From Gp6-AA45 sp035652075 (GTDB taxonomy: Bacteria; Acidobacteriota; Vicinamibacteria; Vicinamibacterales; CAVVIG01), in contig DASREL010000123.1 of assembly GCA_035652075.1 (NCBI GenBank), positions 1 to 5,235 of the forward strand: DNA of 5,235 nt, written 5' to 3'. A program made the position numbers and the translations under genes. Numbering within the stretch: the stretch's first letter is position 1; each line of letters opens with the position of its first letter. This document shows positions 1-5,235 of this stretch, piece by piece. The notes beneath the pieces were generated by a model. It saw nothing but the letters and a program-made list of their open reading frames with translations. It had not been told where the DNA came from and did no database searches.

Positions 1-1565
1 TGATCTTCCTCGCGACGGCGCAGTGGTTCATCGCGCTCGGCACCGGCTTGCGCAAGAAAGCCCTGGACGCGATCGATCGCGACGTGAAGTGGATCCCGAA
101 GTGGGGTCACGATCGGATCTACAACATGGTCGCGAACCGTCCCGACTGGTGCATCTCGCGCCAGCGTGTCTGGGGCGTACCGATTGCGGCGCTGTCGTGC
201 ACCAAATGCGGTGAAGCGGTCACCAACACGGGCATCGTCGAGCGGACGGCGACGATCTTCGAGGTGTACGGCGCCGACGCGTGGTACGAACGGCCGACCG
301 AAGAATTCGTCCCGCCAGGATTGACCTGCGCGAAGTGCGGGTCGACGTCGTTCGAGCGCGAGAAGGACATCCTCGACGTCTGGTTCGATTCGGGATCCAG
401 CCACGAAGCGGTGATGGCCGTCCGGCCGGAACTGACGTGGCCGTCCGACATCTACCTGGAAGGCAGCGATCAGCATCGCGGCTGGTTCCAGAGCTCGCTG
501 CTCATCGCGCTCGGCACGCGCGGACGTCCGCCGTTCCGCGAAGTGTTGACGCATGGATTTCTCATCGACGTCGACGGTCAGAAGATGTCGAAGTCGCGCG
601 GCAACGCGACCGAGCCGCAGGAAGTCATCAAAGAGAGCGGCGCCGAAATCCTCCGCTTGTGGACCGCGATGAGCGACTACACGGAAGAGATCCGTGTCAG
701 CAAGGAGATCCTCGCGCGGGTCGTCGAGGCGTATCGCAAGCTCCGAAACACCGTGCGCTATCTCGTCGCGAACCTCTACGACTTCGATCCCGCGACCGAT
801 CGCGTCCCGCTCGATCAGCTCGAGGAGGTCGATCGCTTCATCCTCGCGCGCTACGCCCAACTCGGGCAGAAACTGGTCGACGGCTACGGCGAGTACGACT
901 ACTCGACGATGTGCCAGGCGCTGAATGCGTTTCTGACGATCGACTTGAGCGCGTTGTACAACGACATCTCGAAGGACCGGATGTACACCTTCGCGCCGAA
1001 GTCGCGACAGCGCCGGTCGGGGCAGACCGCGATGTACGTGATGGCTGACGGCCTGGCGCGGCTGCTCGCGCCGATCCTGCCCGTCACCGCCGATCAGTTG
1101 TGGGCGGCGCTTCCGGGCACGCGCGACGCGTCGGTCCATCTCGCGTTGTTCCCGGCGGCTGGCGAGCTGCAGGCGCTGGTCGACACGGACCTGCTGAACC
1201 GCTGGACACGTCTTATCGCCGTGCGCGAACAGGTGCTCGCCGATATCGAGCCACTTAGGAAAAACAAACAAATCGGCAGCTCGCTGCAGGCCAAAGTGGT
1301 CCTGCACGCGTCGAAAGAAGATTTCGTGCTGCTCCACCAGCACGCGAAGGATCTGCCGATGCTCTTCATCGTGTCCGAAGTCGACCTCCACACGGTACCT
1401 GAAGGTAGCCAGGCGCCGGAGCTGCGCGTGACGATCGAGCGCGCGGGCGGCGTCAAGTGCGAGCGGTGCTGGCGATACGTGGACAAAGTGTCCGACGCGC
1501 CGGCGTGGGCCGGCCTCTGCGAGCGGTGTCAGGACGCGCTCGCGCCAGGTAATCAAGCCGCATGA
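1..1565 (+). CDS. ileS: Isoleucyl-tRNA synthetase, C-terminal part (5'-truncated by window)
   Basis: Cytoplasmic class I synthetase that charges tRNA-Ile with isoleucine. The reading frame is already open at base 3 and gives 520 residues, roughly the last 55% of a usual ~930-residue IleRS; the HIGH motif and most of the CP1 editing domain lie upstream. Visible in order: IFLATAQWFI at 3-32, WCISRQRVWG at 147-176, two CxxC pairs (198-209 and 327-338) that look like a zinc ribbon, DVWFDSGSS from 375, GSDQHRGWFQSS at 462-497, the KMSKS loop at 582-596, then the helical anticodon-binding domain (DYTEEIRVSKEIL, YRKLRNTVRYL). The C-terminal CERCW...LCERC zinc finger spans 1458-1529. KMSKS in the GQKMSKSRGN context plus this finger indicate the common bacterial type. 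The usual Arg of the RAT-QWF motif is Leu here. The stop TGA overlaps the lspA ATG (ATGA), suggesting translational coupling. Confidence 0.97.
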   Translation, partial: IFLATAQWFIALGTGLRKKALDAIDRDVKWIPKWGHDRIYNMVANRPDWCISRQRVWGVPIAALSCTKCGEAVTNTGIVERTATIFEVYGADAWYERPTEEFVPPGLTCAKCGSTSFEREKDILDVWFDSGSSHEAVMAVRPELTWPSDIYLEGSDQHRGWFQSSLLIALGTRGRPPFREVLTHGFLIDVDGQKMSKSRGNATEPQEVIKESGAEILRLWTAMSDYTEEIRVSKEILARVVEAYRKLRNTVRYLVANLYDFDPATDRVPLDQLEEVDRFILARYAQLGQKLVDGYGEYDYSTMCQALNAFLTIDLSALYNDISKDRMYTFAPKSRQRRSGQTAMYVMADGLARLLAPILPVTADQLWAALPGTRDASVHLALFPAAGELQALVDTDLLNRWTRLIAVREQVLADIEPLRKNKQIGSSLQAKVVLHASKEDFVLLHQHAKDLPMLFIVSEVDLHTVPEGSQAPELRVTIERAGGVKCERCWRYVDKVSDAPAWAGLCERCQDALAPGNQAA

Positions 1566-2056
1566 GTGAACGTCGGCTCGAGATCTGGCTGCCGATCGTC
1601 GTCGTCGCGCTCGATCAACTGGCGAAAGCGATGGTCCGCGCGATGCTGCCGCTGCACGAGAGCGTCAGCATCCTGCCCGGCTTCATGGATTTCACGCACG
1701 TCACCAACAGCGGCGCGGCGTTCGGGATCCTCGACCGCGTCGACTTCCCGTTCAAGACCGTGTTGATCGCGGTCATTGCGACCGCGGCGCTGGTCGGCGT
1801 CGGGATGTATGCCGCGAGCCTCGCGCACCATCAGCTCGTGGCGCGCATCGGTTTGGCCCTGATCATCGGCGGGGCGGCGGGCAACCTGATCGACCGCATC
1901 ATCGCGGGGTCGGTCGTGGACTTCGTGGACGTCTACTGGAAGACATATCACTTCTGGGCGTTCAACATCGCCGATTCCGCCATTTCGATCGGCGTCGCGA
2001 TTATGATTCTGGACATGCTCGGCGTCGGGAACGGCAATGCACCCAATACTGTTTAG
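1562..2056 (+). CDS. lspA: Lipoprotein signal peptidase (signal peptidase II)
   Basis: Inner-membrane aspartyl protease that removes the signal peptide from diacylglyceryl-modified prolipoproteins. The 164-residue length fits the family. Four hydrophobic segments are visible at about residues 8-25, 65-86, 93-110 and 131-153. Conserved motifs: DQLAK (D18, K22), NSGAAFGIL (49-57), GGAAGNLIDR (103-112), VVDFVDVY (118-125) and FNIADS (134-139). By family alignment D120 and D138 are the catalytic aspartate pair. The ATG is chosen because it shares ATGA with the ileS stop, puts the first membrane segment at the usual place and has an AGGT 11 bases upstream as a modest ribosome binding site. The downstream gene is Lgt, whose product makes the LspA substrate, so context supports the call. 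Its 3' end overlaps lgt by 20 bp. Confidence 0.97.
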   Translation: MSERRLEIWLPIVVVALDQLAKAMVRAMLPLHESVSILPGFMDFTHVTNSGAAFGILDRVDFPFKTVLIAVIATAALVGVGMYAASLAHHQLVARIGLALIIGGAAGNLIDRIIAGSVVDFVDVYWKTYHFWAFNIADSAISIGVAIMILDMLGVGNGNAPNTV

Positions 2057-2870
2057 TATTCCGCTGCCGCAGTTCGTTCACCGCCTGTGGGACGGTCCTA
2101 TCACCGTCTATACATACGGCCTGCTTCTCGCGGCGGCTTACCTGCTCGGCTTGCAGTACGCGCGCGTCCGCGCGAAGGCGCGCGGCCTCGACCAAAACCG
2201 CGTCCTCGATCTCGGCATCTACATCATCATCAGCGCGCTGATTGGCGCGAAGCTGCTGCTGCTGGTCACCGACTGGTCGTCGTTCCGAGCCGATCCCCGA
2301 GAATTGCTGACGCTCGCGCGATCAGGTGGTGTCTTCTACGGCGGTCTTATCCTCGCCGTCGTTGTTGCGCTCTGGTACATCCGTCACGTGGGGTTGCCGC
2401 TCTGGACGACCTGCGACGTGTTCGCGCCCGGGATCGCGCTCGGTCATGTCGTCGGGCGCTTCGGGTGTCTGTTCGCCGGCTGCTGCTACGGCAAGCCGAC
2501 GACGATGCCGTGGGGAATCACGTTCACCGATCGGTTTGCTCAGGAAAACGTGGGCACGACGCTCGGCGTCCCGCTGCACCCAACGCAGTTGTACGAAGCC
2601 GGCGCGGAATTCCTGATCCTGCTCGTGTTGTTGTGGATCGAACGCCGCAACAAATCGTTCGCCGGCCGGACGTTCTGGCTCTACATGCTGCTCTACGCGA
2701 TCTCGCGGTTCATCATCGAGTTCTTCCGCGGCGACGATCGCGGCACCGTCGGCATGTTTTCGACGTCACAGTTCATTTCGATTCTGCTCGCACCGCTCGC
2801 GATCGTGATGCTGATCTACCTCGCCCGATCGGCCGAGCCCGAACCCAAACGCGCCCGCAAGGCCGCGTGA
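2037..2870 (+). CDS. lgt: Phosphatidylglycerol-prolipoprotein diacylglyceryl transferase, Cys-rich signature variant
   Basis: Inner-membrane enzyme that moves a diacylglyceryl group from phosphatidylglycerol to the lipobox cysteine of preprolipoproteins, the step before LspA. The 277 residues have about seven hydrophobic segments (near 22-42, 56-77, 98-115, 123-138, 186-201, 211-228, 241-262). The N-terminus MHPILFSIPLP is typical and supports the ATG, which has GGGA 6 bases upstream. Motifs: RSGGVFYGGL (95-104), GRFGCLFAGCCYGKPT (140-155), HPTQLYE (181-187) and SRFIIEFFRGDD (223-234). The GCxxAGCCYG form replaces the GNFxNxExxG signature of the E. coli protein; from memory it is a known variant in several phyla. 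R141 should match E. coli R143. Y101 stands where E. coli has the important His103. A basic tail (KRARKAA) ends the protein. The stop shares GTGA with the next gene. Confidence 0.96.
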   Translation: MHPILFSIPLPQFVHRLWDGPITVYTYGLLLAAAYLLGLQYARVRAKARGLDQNRVLDLGIYIIISALIGAKLLLLVTDWSSFRADPRELLTLARSGGVFYGGLILAVVVALWYIRHVGLPLWTTCDVFAPGIALGHVVGRFGCLFAGCCYGKPTTMPWGITFTDRFAQENVGTTLGVPLHPTQLYEAGAEFLILLVLLWIERRNKSFAGRTFWLYMLLYAISRFIIEFFRGDDRGTVGMFSTSQFISILLAPLAIVMLIYLARSAEPEPKRARKAA

Positions 2871-3808
2871 TCCTGACGGTTCCGGAAGACGCGGCGCGCC
2901 TCGACGTGTTTCTCACGTCGGTGCTGGGCGGTCTGTCGCGCTCGCAAATCCAGCGGCTGATCAAAGACGGACACGTGCGCGTCGGCGATCGCGACGCGAA
3001 AGCGAATCAGCCGGTCAAAGCGGGCCAGACGATTTCGGTCGACATCCCGGAGCCGACCGATCCGACGCCGAAAGCCGAAGAACTTCCGCTGCCGATCCTG
3101 TATCAGGATTCGGACCTCATCGTCATCGACAAGCCGGCCGGCATGGTGGTGCATCCCGCGGCCGGGCACGGCGGCGGAACGCTCGTGAACGCACTGCTCC
3201 ATCACGTCACCGATCTGAGCGGCATCGGCGGCGAGAGGCGGCCGGGCATCGTGCATCGGCTCGACCGCGGCACGTCTGGGCTGATGGTCGTCGCGAAGAA
3301 CGATCGCGCGCACGAAGAACTCGCGCGGCAGTTTCACGACCGCGAGGTCGAAAAGGAATACATCGCGCTCGTGTGGGGCGAGGTGATGGCGGGACGCCGC
3401 ATCGACGCGCCGATCGGTCGCGATCCGAAGAACCGCAAGAAGATGTCGGCGAAAGCACGCCGCAGCCGCGAAGCGGTGACGCGCATCGTGCGCGCGGAGC
3501 ATTTCGGCCGCACGCTGACGCTCGCGCACGTCGCCATCCACACGGGACGCACACATCAGATCCGCGTCCACTTGAGCGACATCGGCCATCCGGTTGTCGG
3601 CGATCCGCTCTACGGCGGCGTCCACCGCCGCGTACCGGGCGATCTGCGGGCGGTCACGCATCTGGATCGACCGTTCCTGCACGCGGCACGCCTCGTGTTC
3701 GCGCATCCCGAAGACGGCCGCCGCATGGAATTCGAAGCGCCGCTGCCGGCCGATCTGCAACGCGTCCTCGAGGACCTCCGAGAACAAATTCATGGCGATC
3801 GTCTATAA
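2867..3808 (+). CDS. rluD: RluD-type 23S rRNA pseudouridine synthase (RluA family, S4 domain)
   Basis: Converts specific uridines in 23S rRNA to pseudouridine during large-subunit assembly. Read from GTG the protein has 313 residues, close to the ~326 of E. coli RluD. An S4 RNA-binding domain covers about residues 11-58 (RLDVFLTSVLGGLSRSQIQRLIKDGHVRV). The catalytic domain follows, with DLIVIDKPAGMVVHPAAGH (83-101), the family motif HRLDRGTSGL (130-139) in which D133 is the catalytic aspartate, EKEYIALVWG (162-171), and HTGRTHQIRVHL (225-236) followed by GHPVVGDPLYGG (240-251). The open frame extends further upstream, but that part is a shadow of lgt; GTG at 2867 places the S4 domain correctly, overlaps the lgt stop as GTGA and has AAGG 4 bases upstream. 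RluA-family members with S4 domains are hard to tell apart, so the RluD assignment, as against RluC or another paralogue, is moderately sure. Confidence 0.93.
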   Translation: MILTVPEDAARLDVFLTSVLGGLSRSQIQRLIKDGHVRVGDRDAKANQPVKAGQTISVDIPEPTDPTPKAEELPLPILYQDSDLIVIDKPAGMVVHPAAGHGGGTLVNALLHHVTDLSGIGGERRPGIVHRLDRGTSGLMVVAKNDRAHEELARQFHDREVEKEYIALVWGEVMAGRRIDAPIGRDPKNRKKMSAKARRSREAVTRIVRAEHFGRTLTLAHVAIHTGRTHQIRVHLSDIGHPVVGDPLYGGVHRRVPGDLRAVTHLDRPFLHAARLVFAHPEDGRRMEFEAPLPADLQRVLEDLREQIHGDRL

Positions 3809-4295
3809 GGGCCGCGTCTTCTCCGTCGAAGTCGAGACACGTCGCTTCCCGAACGGCCAGCAACACGAGGTCGCGATCGTGCGGCATGCGCCGTCGGTCG
3901 TGTTGATTCCGGTGGAAGCCGACGGACGCGTGGTGTTGATCAAGCAGTACCGCGCGTCCGTGGACCGCGAGCTGTGGGAGTTTCCAGCCGGACGCGTGGA
4001 CGAAGGCGAGTCGGCGGAGGACGCGGCGCGCCGTGAGTGCGAGGAAGAGATCGCGCGCGTGCCGCACGCACTCGAACGGCTCGGCGCCTTTTTCCCGACG
4101 CCGGGCTACTGCGACGAGCAGCTGATTTTCTTTCGCGTCAGCGATCTGCGGCCGCCGCCGCCCGACTCACCGCACAAGCCGGACGCGGACGAAGACATCT
4201 CGGCGCGCAGCGTGTCTGTCGCGGAAGCGCGCGCGATGCTCGCGCGCGGCGACATCATCGATCTGAAAACGGCATACGCGTTGACGTTGATTTGA
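3792..4295 (+). CDS. Nudix hydrolase, ADP-ribose pyrophosphatase type
   Basis: Probably hydrolyses ADP-ribose or a related nucleoside diphosphate derivative to AMP plus a phosphosugar; substrate is inferred from family resemblance only. The protein has 167 residues. Preceding the box are VVLIKQYR (47-54) and LWEFPAGRVDEGE (61-73), typical of the ADP-ribose pyrophosphatase group. The Nudix box runs from G67 to R89: G67, E73, R81, E82, E85 and E86 are all present, but the late Gly is A88 and the last hydrophobic position is R89. FFPTPGYCDEQLIFF (100-114) matches the S/TPG-x-x-DE loop of the family. The start is the ATG at 3792 because conservation begins soon after (YKGRVFSVE); the longer open frame upstream is a shadow of rluD. 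It overlaps rluD by 17 bp, with only a weak GAG 9 bases upstream. The 3' end overlaps the opposing deacetylase gene by 41 bp. Confidence 0.93.
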   Translation: MAIVYKGRVFSVEVETRRFPNGQQHEVAIVRHAPSVVLIPVEADGRVVLIKQYRASVDRELWEFPAGRVDEGESAEDAARRECEEEIARVPHALERLGAFFPTPGYCDEQLIFFRVSDLRPPPPDSPHKPDADEDISARSVSVAEARAMLARGDIIDLKTAYALTLI

Positions 4296-5166
4296 GCGCC
4301 TCTTCAACCGTCGCCGCATGAATCGCGACGGTGTCCTCGACGCGCCGTGCGTATCCCCCGGCCAGCGTGATCACGAGCGGGACGCCGGCCGAACGCACCG
4401 TTTCGATCACCATCCGATCGCGCTGACGAAGACCTTCTTTCGTCAGCTTCAGCCCACCCAATTGGTCGTCCTCGTACGGATCGGCGCCGGCGAGATAGAA
4501 CACGCACTGGGGCCGATGCGCCATCACAGTCGGCAGCGCCTTTTCCAGCTCGCGCAAATACGTCGCGTCGCGCGTCCCGTCCGCGAGACCGATGTCGAGC
4601 GAGCCTCGCGGCTTCCACATCGGGTAGTTGTGCTGCTGGTGCATCGAGCAGGTGAAGACGCGCGGATCAGATTCGAACGCGAACGCAGTCCCGTTGCCGT
4701 GATGGACGTCCAGATCGACGATCGCAATTCGCTCGACGCCACGTTGTTGCAGCGCGCGTGCAGCGACGGCGACGTCGTTGAACGGACAGAACCCTTCGCC
4801 ATGATTTGGAAACGCATGATGCAAGCCGCCGCCGATGTGGATCGCGACGGGATTCGGCCTTCGGGGTTCGGGATTCGTGGCGGAAACGGCGGCCAGAATA
4901 GTTCCACCGACCATCGTGCGGAAACCGTCGACCATCTCGCGCGACCACGGCAGCTCCAGCTGACGGGTATCCTCGTCCGTCATCGTGCCGTCGCGCAGCT
5001 TCGACAGGTACTCGGAGGTATGCACCAGCGCGAGCTGATCCCAGGTCGCCGGTTGCGGTTCGATGACCGGCTGACCCGCGAAACGCTCGCGAATCAGCCG
5101 GTATTTCTGCGTGGGAAAAACGTGCGGTCCGATGTCGATCGCGTAACGCGGCGAATAGATGAGCAC
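4255..5166 (-). CDS. Class IV-like (HDAC11-like) histone deacetylase family protein
   Basis: Zinc-dependent amidohydrolase of the arginase/deacetylase fold, probably cytoplasmic, removing acyl groups from lysines or small amines; the true substrate is unknown. The 303 residues match single-domain bacterial members. Motifs: YSPRYAIDIGPHVFPTQKYRL (4-24), IGGGLHHAF (111-119) with the His pair H116/H117, GEGFCPFNDVAVA (123-135) as in the class IV group, IVDLDVHHGNGT (149-160), GADPYEDDQLGGL (227-239) and AGGYA (269-273). By comparison with HDAC8 the zinc ligands are D153, H155 and D229, and Y272 is the catalytic tyrosine, so the enzyme looks active. The start is GTG, since an in-frame TAG lies one codon upstream and the conserved N-terminus begins at residue 4; no clear ribosome binding site is seen. 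Residues 97-106 (TNPEPRRPNP) are encoded by a heptamer repeat and seem to be a loop insertion. Confidence 0.93.
   Translation of the reverse strand: MLIYSPRYAIDIGPHVFPTQKYRLIRERFAGQPVIEPQPATWDQLALVHTSEYLSKLRDGTMTDEDTRQLELPWSREMVDGFRTMVGGTILAAVSATNPEPRRPNPVAIHIGGGLHHAFPNHGEGFCPFNDVAVAARALQQRGVERIAIVDLDVHHGNGTAFAFESDPRVFTCSMHQQHNYPMWKPRGSLDIGLADGTRDATYLRELEKALPTVMAHRPQCVFYLAGADPYEDDQLGGLKLTKEGLRQRDRMVIETVRSAGVPLVITLAGGYARRVEDTVAIHAATVEEALKSTSTRMPFSDR
4307..4332. terminator. Perfect 8-bp inverted repeat just past the Nudix stop; possible hairpin, no T tract
   Basis: ACCGTCGC at 4307-4314 pairs perfectly with GCGACGGT at 4325-4332 around a 10-base loop. It starts 12 bases after the Nudix stop and lies wholly inside the 3' part of the opposing deacetylase gene. 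There is no run of T on either side, so it is not a standard intrinsic terminator. It could stall polymerase or protect the 3' end of the + strand transcript, but it may also be chance in GC-rich coding sequence. Confidence 0.3.
4851..4878. repeat. Degenerate 7-bp tandem repeat (consensus GATTCGG on + strand) inside the deacetylase gene
   Basis: Four back-to-back heptamers read GATTCGG, CCTTCGG, GGTTCGG and GATTCGT on the + strand. All share TTCG at the same offset. On the coding (-) strand they give the Thr-Asn-Pro-Glu-Pro-Arg-Arg-Pro-Asn-Pro stretch, residues 97-106 of the deacetylase, just before the conserved IGGG-HH motif. Because 7 is not a multiple of 3 the frame rotates through the copies. 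Short GGGATTCGG-type repeats are known between genes in several high-GC bacteria; a copy within a gene is less expected. Confidence 0.7.
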
Positions 5167-5169
5167 GCG

Positions 5170-5235
5170 CTATTTTGACGTGTGCTTCTTCGTCTTCTTC
5201 GGCGCGTTCATCTGTTTCTTGAACTTATCGATGCG
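5170..5235 (-). CDS. C-terminal end of an unidentified protein, lysine-rich tail (5'-truncated by window)
   Basis: The last 21 codons of a gene that enters from the right edge, ending in TAG. The residues end in a basic tail, NAPKKTKKHTSK, preceded by RIDKFKKQM. Nearly all third positions are G or C, as in the neighbouring genes, which supports real coding despite the short length. The stop lies 3 bases before the deacetylase GTG and in the same frame, so the two probably share a transcript and translation of the deacetylase may depend on ribosomes finishing this gene. The tail suggests a nucleic-acid-contacting or disordered end, but too little is visible to name a family. Confidence 0.6.
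   Translation of the reverse strand, partial: RIDKFKKQMNAPKKTKKHTSK

Noticed and set aside
68..81. Perfect 14-bp palindrome CGCGATCGATCGCG
   Set aside because: It falls in ileS codons for Asp-Ala-Ile-Asp-Arg-Asp, and GATCG-rich words are frequent across the window because Asp and Arg codons are; no reason to see a site.
1257..1268. AGG AAA AAC as a possible frameshift site in ileS
   Set aside because: The zero frame continues through conserved IleRS sequence to the C-terminal zinc finger, the A run is only five bases, and the slippery pattern is imperfect.
2087..2866. N-terminal extension of the pseudouridine synthase frame
   Set aside because: This part overlaps lgt entirely and gives Arg-rich shadow sequence; the GTG at 2867 gives the normal family length and N-terminus.
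3594..3791. N-terminal extension of the Nudix frame
   Set aside because: It lies within rluD and translates to a Ser/Arg-rich shadow; family conservation begins after the ATG at 3792.
2816..3793. A 325-codon open frame on the - strand opposite rluD
   Set aside because: Low-complexity Arg/Asp/Ala-rich translation without motifs, directly antisense to the RluD-type gene with its catalytic HRLD motif.
3792..5166. A functional pair of ADP-ribose hydrolase and deacetylase acting on O-acetyl-ADP-ribose
   Set aside because: That metabolite comes from NAD-dependent sirtuins, while this deacetylase has the zinc-dependent motifs; the genes also lie on opposite strands.
4318..5178. A 286-codon open frame on the + strand opposite the deacetylase
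   Set aside because: It is antisense to a gene with complete deacetylase motifs, and its translation is Arg/His-rich with no recognisable domain; long shadow frames are expected in GC-rich DNA.

Overview
This is a GC-rich, almost fully coding stretch of bacterial chromosome. It carries five genes on the + strand that overlap end to end, facing two genes on the - strand. The proteins are ordinary bacterial housekeeping families with strong G/C third-position bias. The order ileS-lspA-lgt-rluD, the Cys-rich (GCxxxGCCYG) form of Lgt, a class IV-type histone deacetylase and a degenerate TTCGG heptamer repeat would suit an acidobacterium (for example Vicinamibacteria) or a related high-GC Gram-negative lineage. 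That placement is an inference from general knowledge and not a certain identification.

Layout: (1) 1-1565 (+), the C-terminal ~520 residues of isoleucyl-tRNA synthetase; its start lies outside the window. (2) 1562-2056 (+), lipoprotein signal peptidase LspA, sharing ATGA with the ileS stop. (3) 2037-2870 (+), prolipoprotein diacylglyceryl transferase Lgt, overlapping lspA by 20 bp. (4) 2867-3808 (+), an RluD-type 23S rRNA pseudouridine synthase, GTG start sharing GTGA with the lgt stop. (5) 3792-4295 (+), a Nudix hydrolase of the ADP-ribose pyrophosphatase type, overlapping rluD by 17 bp. (6) 4255-5166 (-), a class IV-like (HDAC11-like) zinc deacetylase whose 3' end overlaps the Nudix gene tail to tail by 41 bp. 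(7) 5170-5235 (-), the lysine-rich C-terminus of an unidentified protein, 3 bp upstream of the deacetylase. No non-coding gap exceeds a few bases, so any promoter must lie outside the window or inside coding sequence.

How they work together: Lgt attaches diacylglycerol to the lipobox cysteine of preprolipoproteins and LspA then cleaves the signal peptide, so two consecutive steps of lipoprotein maturation sit side by side, translationally coupled to a tRNA synthetase and an rRNA modification enzyme. The Nudix enzyme probably clears ADP-ribose or similar nucleotides. The deacetylase belongs to a separate, opposing transcription unit.

I did not find a convincing new system. The points most worth a second look are the 28-bp heptamer repeat that encodes a Pro/Asn/Arg-rich loop in the deacetylase, the convergent 41-bp overlap with a nearby perfect 8-bp inverted repeat, the His-to-Tyr change in Lgt, and the imperfect Nudix box.
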